Positions 61,431 to 64,000 of a stretch of DNA of 64,000 nt are shown piece after piece (within the stretch, counting starts at the first letter, position 1; every line of letters begins with the position of its first letter). The notes under the pieces are model-generated. The model was not told the DNA's origin. It was given only the letters and a program-made list of their open reading frames with translations, and ran no database searches. Made by a program: the position numbers and the translations under genes. Origin of the DNA: Mytilisepta virgata (Eukaryota > Mollusca > Bivalvia > Mytilida > Mytilidae); the NCBI GenBank assembly GCA_028015205.1, contig CM051521.1, positions 128,534,614 through 128,598,613 on the forward strand. Reading direction: 5' to 3'.

Positions 61431-61752
61431 ATTAATGAAACAGATAAAATTCAGATATTAAACACTGACTTTATATATAGAGTCTGTCTCTTCATTACTA
61501 TACTGCTATTTTATGAAATGACAGAGCTGATCAGTAAATGATTGTATGTGAAGGTCAGAAGACACTTCAATCAAAATTTGATAAGTAGTGATCAAATTCT
61601 AATGATTAGTAAAGTTATAACTTTATCGATGGAAGATGTACTTTCTGAGACATAATTTCCTGAACAGTCCAAACGTGGAGATCTACCTATATAGAATTGT
61701 ATACAGTTTTACAATATATTGTGTTATAAGCATTATTCAAGTCTTCGCACTT

Positions 61753-61758
61753 TTTATT
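61753..61758 (-). terminator. Candidate polyadenylation signal of KATNIP
   Basis: AATAAA on the minus strand, about 210 bases beyond the KATNIP stop codon. It is plausible but unproven. Confidence 0.4.
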
Positions 61759-61970
61759 TCTATTACTACTGTTTTAAGTTTTCACAACCAAATTGTTTAT
61801 TGTATGTTTCTGCATTGAGACATCTCATGATTCAGTAACAAATATCTAAGATATAATAAATATCACATCCTATAAGGACAATTATTATGGTATATGTTTA
61901 AAAAAAGATATCACAATATATCTGTTATATCACATTTAGCACCATAATACCGGCAGAGAGGAGGAATCTA

Positions 61971-63487
61971 TCATCGTCTTTTCTTTGTAGCTACCAGGCT
62001 AGTCTTTGGACGTAAATCTAAAACAAAATCAAAATTCAATGATTTATTAAAAATAAAAGCACTGTTGTCATGTATTTGTAGGGATTTTCTGTCAAGAATT
62101 GTCATGAACATGTAATGAACTTGATAGAAAGCCATTAAAGGATATGGTGTATGAAATTAACACAGTGATTCTTTTTTCATTTCCACTGAGATCTGCAATC
62201 AGAGTTATAGCCCTTTTCAGAAACTCATTTCCGGTATCACAATTCTGACTCTAAAATTATAATTTGGGGCAACCTATTTCCCTTGCTGGGATGTTCTGGG
62301 ACGTAGTACTGGTTTGCTGCAATGAAGAGTAAAGGATTAACTGTTTTTAAAACTTGTTAATTTGCAAATTTGCTTTATATAAACTACTTACAATCTTTTT
62401 GCTTACAACATACTTGTAATCAAACTTGATTATAAAGCTGAAAATATATGTATATCAAAGTAATATATAATTTATATTTACTTCCTACTGGTTACTCTGA
62501 GAGAAATAACTTGCTTCAAATTATAATTTTAGAGTCAGAATCGTGATACCGGAAATGAGTTTCTAAAAAGGGCTATAGTATGTGATATCTCTTACTTAAG
62601 CAGTGATATTCCTATTGTCTGATGTTTTCATAAACCTTAATATCTCGCCTTCAGCCATTTTTGATTTATTAAAAGCATGCTGAAGTCTGAATGTATCTTC
62701 TTTATATGAAAATTGACTATTAATATTCTCTAAATTATTACCTTGATTGACAGGTTTTCCTGATTCAGCTTTCTTTGGATCATTATAATGACTGACAACC
62801 TTTTTGTCATTAGTTAACTGGATATCTTGGTCACCTGTCTGGTTACTGAAATGGAATTTCAAGTCAAAATATAAAATATCTGTTTGAAATTTATTATCAT
62901 ATCAAAAATAACTGGATAAATTTTTGTCAGATGCCTGGTTACTGAAATCATCCTTGCATAAATAAGAAATAAATCTTGGTCAACAGAAAGTCCTTTGATA
63001 TATTACTTTTAAATTATTTCCACACTTAATATAGTCATGATATTATCCCTCAGTGAATAATATTATTTTTCCCCATTGTAAGCCTCTTTGCAAATACACC
63101 TGTTACATTACCTCATGTAGTCATGTTCAAAAGGTGAAGATGATAGCTGCAATTCTGACACACACACACACTAAAAAGTCTGTAATTTTTACCATGACAA
63201 CAAATATTGCAGATGTCCAAATTTTCATTTCTAAAATGCTTGGCATGTGTTGATAGCAATGATAGAGATTGAAATAAGAGCCTTAATGAGCAAAACTTGT
63301 AAATCACATAAAAAAGAGATCCTTACCTTATAACTGTATGTTTTTCTTTCCTGAGTATTTCTTTATTATCAGTAAACAGTATAGTATGATATCTCTGGGG
63401 TGCAGTAGCTGTAGGAATTATCCCCCTTGCTCCCTGTGTCACTGCTTGTAAGTTACCATTATACACTAATAAATCATCTACCAACAG
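61971..63487 (-). CDS. KATNIP: KATNIP (katanin-interacting protein) C-terminus, last 3 coding exons
   Basis: Minus-strand coding exons are 63487-63327, 62845-62742 and 62017-61971. They are joined GT/AG in phases 2 and 1, with donors GTAAGG and GTAATA. The gene continues past the right edge. The first exon opens LLVDDLLVYNG and includes YHTILFTDNKEI, the next reads NQTGDQDIQL, and the last ends LRPKTSLVATKKRR then TGA. These match the final part of KATNIP/KIAA0556, a large ciliary-base protein that binds katanin and microtubules and whose loss causes a Joubert-type ciliopathy in people. The basic tail ending in KKRR is a family trait. If the middle exon is read past its donor it stays open to a TAA at 62596, an alternative ending I think is read-through into the intron. 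The last intron holds a MITE. Confidence 0.9.
62206..62577. mobile_element. MITE-like element in the last KATNIP intron
   Basis: TATAGCCCTTTTCAGAAACT with TTCCGGTATCACAATTCTGA (62206-62266) faces its near-perfect inverse ending GGGCTATA at 62577. The arms are about 60 bp and the element 372 bp, with no ORF. Confidence 0.8.
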
Positions 63488-63534
63488 CTGGAAATATTAA
63501 AATGAAACACTTAATACAATTCCTTACAGTACAG

Positions 63535-64000
63535 CAGCTTTTGTCATCACTTGGTGTCCATCCATCGTCTGTCCGTTAACTTTTCACATTTTAATCTTCT
63601 CTACTAAATTTGGCAGGAAGCATTTCATCTCGATCGGACAACAAACTGAATTTTTCAAAATCTTCTTGTCTGAAACTGCTTGGCCAAATGGAACGTTTCA
63701 TTTCGTCCCAATCGGGCAACAAACATAGCCGTCATGGGCATTTCATTGGATGATTAAACATTTTTCTCTGGAGCTGCTTGGCCAAATGGAACAAAACAGG
63801 AAGCATATATGGAAGGTCCTTTATAAAGTTTCCTCATTTCGTCCCGATTGGACTACAAAATATAGCCGCCTTGGGCAGTTCTTTTTTCTGATTGGCTGAT
63901 ATAAAACAATCTACTCTGAAGTCACTGGTCCAAATGGAACGAAACTTGGAAGGAAGCATCTATGGGAGGTTCTTTACAAACTTTCCCCATTTTGTCCCGT
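63535..64000 (+). repeat. Family A repeat, 5'-truncated, runs off the window
   Basis: It starts at TTTTGTCATCACTTGGTGTC without the usual head hairpin. It repeats GAAACTGCTTGGCCAAATGG and TTTCGTCCCGATTGGAC paragraphs three times to the window edge, inside a KATNIP intron. Confidence 0.7.

Noticed and set aside
62596..62862. 88-codon minus ORF as a single KATNIP terminal exon
   Set aside because: The GTAATA donor inside it joins in phase to the 62017-61971 exon, whose LRPKT ... KKRR ending fits the family. The ORF is better read as exon plus retained intron.

Overview
The window is AT-rich, intron-rich animal DNA. Its repeats point to a bivalve, most likely a marine mussel of the Mytilus kind. 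The signs are Meta-type tRNA-derived SINEs, a reverse-transcriptase family with a distinctive 3' tail that I associate with mussel genomes, and long dispersed repeats built round GTC/CGT trinucleotide runs. The species is an inference. Almost every long single-frame ORF is a repeat or chance. The real genes were found by joining short exons at GT/AG sites with matching phase.

Four protein genes are supported. (1) 800-5591, minus: a complete three-exon secreted or GPI-anchored Ly6/uPAR-like protein of 138 residues with ten cysteines, close to the quiver/sleepless group. (2) 19617-23643, plus: a four-exon MFSD13A (TMEM180)-like major facilitator protein, broken in this sequence by one in-frame TAG at 20178-20180. 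(3) 49118-55797, plus: a complete three-exon COX6B, the twin-Cys subunit of cytochrome c oxidase, 85 residues, with introns filled by repeats. (4) 61971-63487, minus: the last three coding exons of KATNIP (KIAA0556), which continues past the right edge. A lone possible first exon lies at 11898-12009.

The rest is mobile and repeated DNA. 6-15 kb holds a B-family repeat, several short inverted-repeat elements, a reverse-transcriptase relic interrupted cleanly by a TA-flanked mariner/pogo-like element, and a 2.3-kb unit bounded by opposed arrays of 16-bp motifs. 24-39 kb is a mosaic of segmental duplications with SINEs and two short conserved cores repeated 3 and 14 times. These cores could be alternative terminal exons or simply the slowest-changing part of the duplication unit. 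41-48 kb holds retroelement relics and a second element bounded by 16-bp arrays. 49-60 kb contains nested copies of the commonest family (A), a 25-bp minisatellite and a 2-kb F-family element.

The four genes are functionally unrelated neighbours. The most unusual items are the opposed 16-bp motif arrays shared by unrelated loci, the conserved-core array at 29.8-39.1 kb downstream of MFSD13A, and the single stop in MFSD13A.
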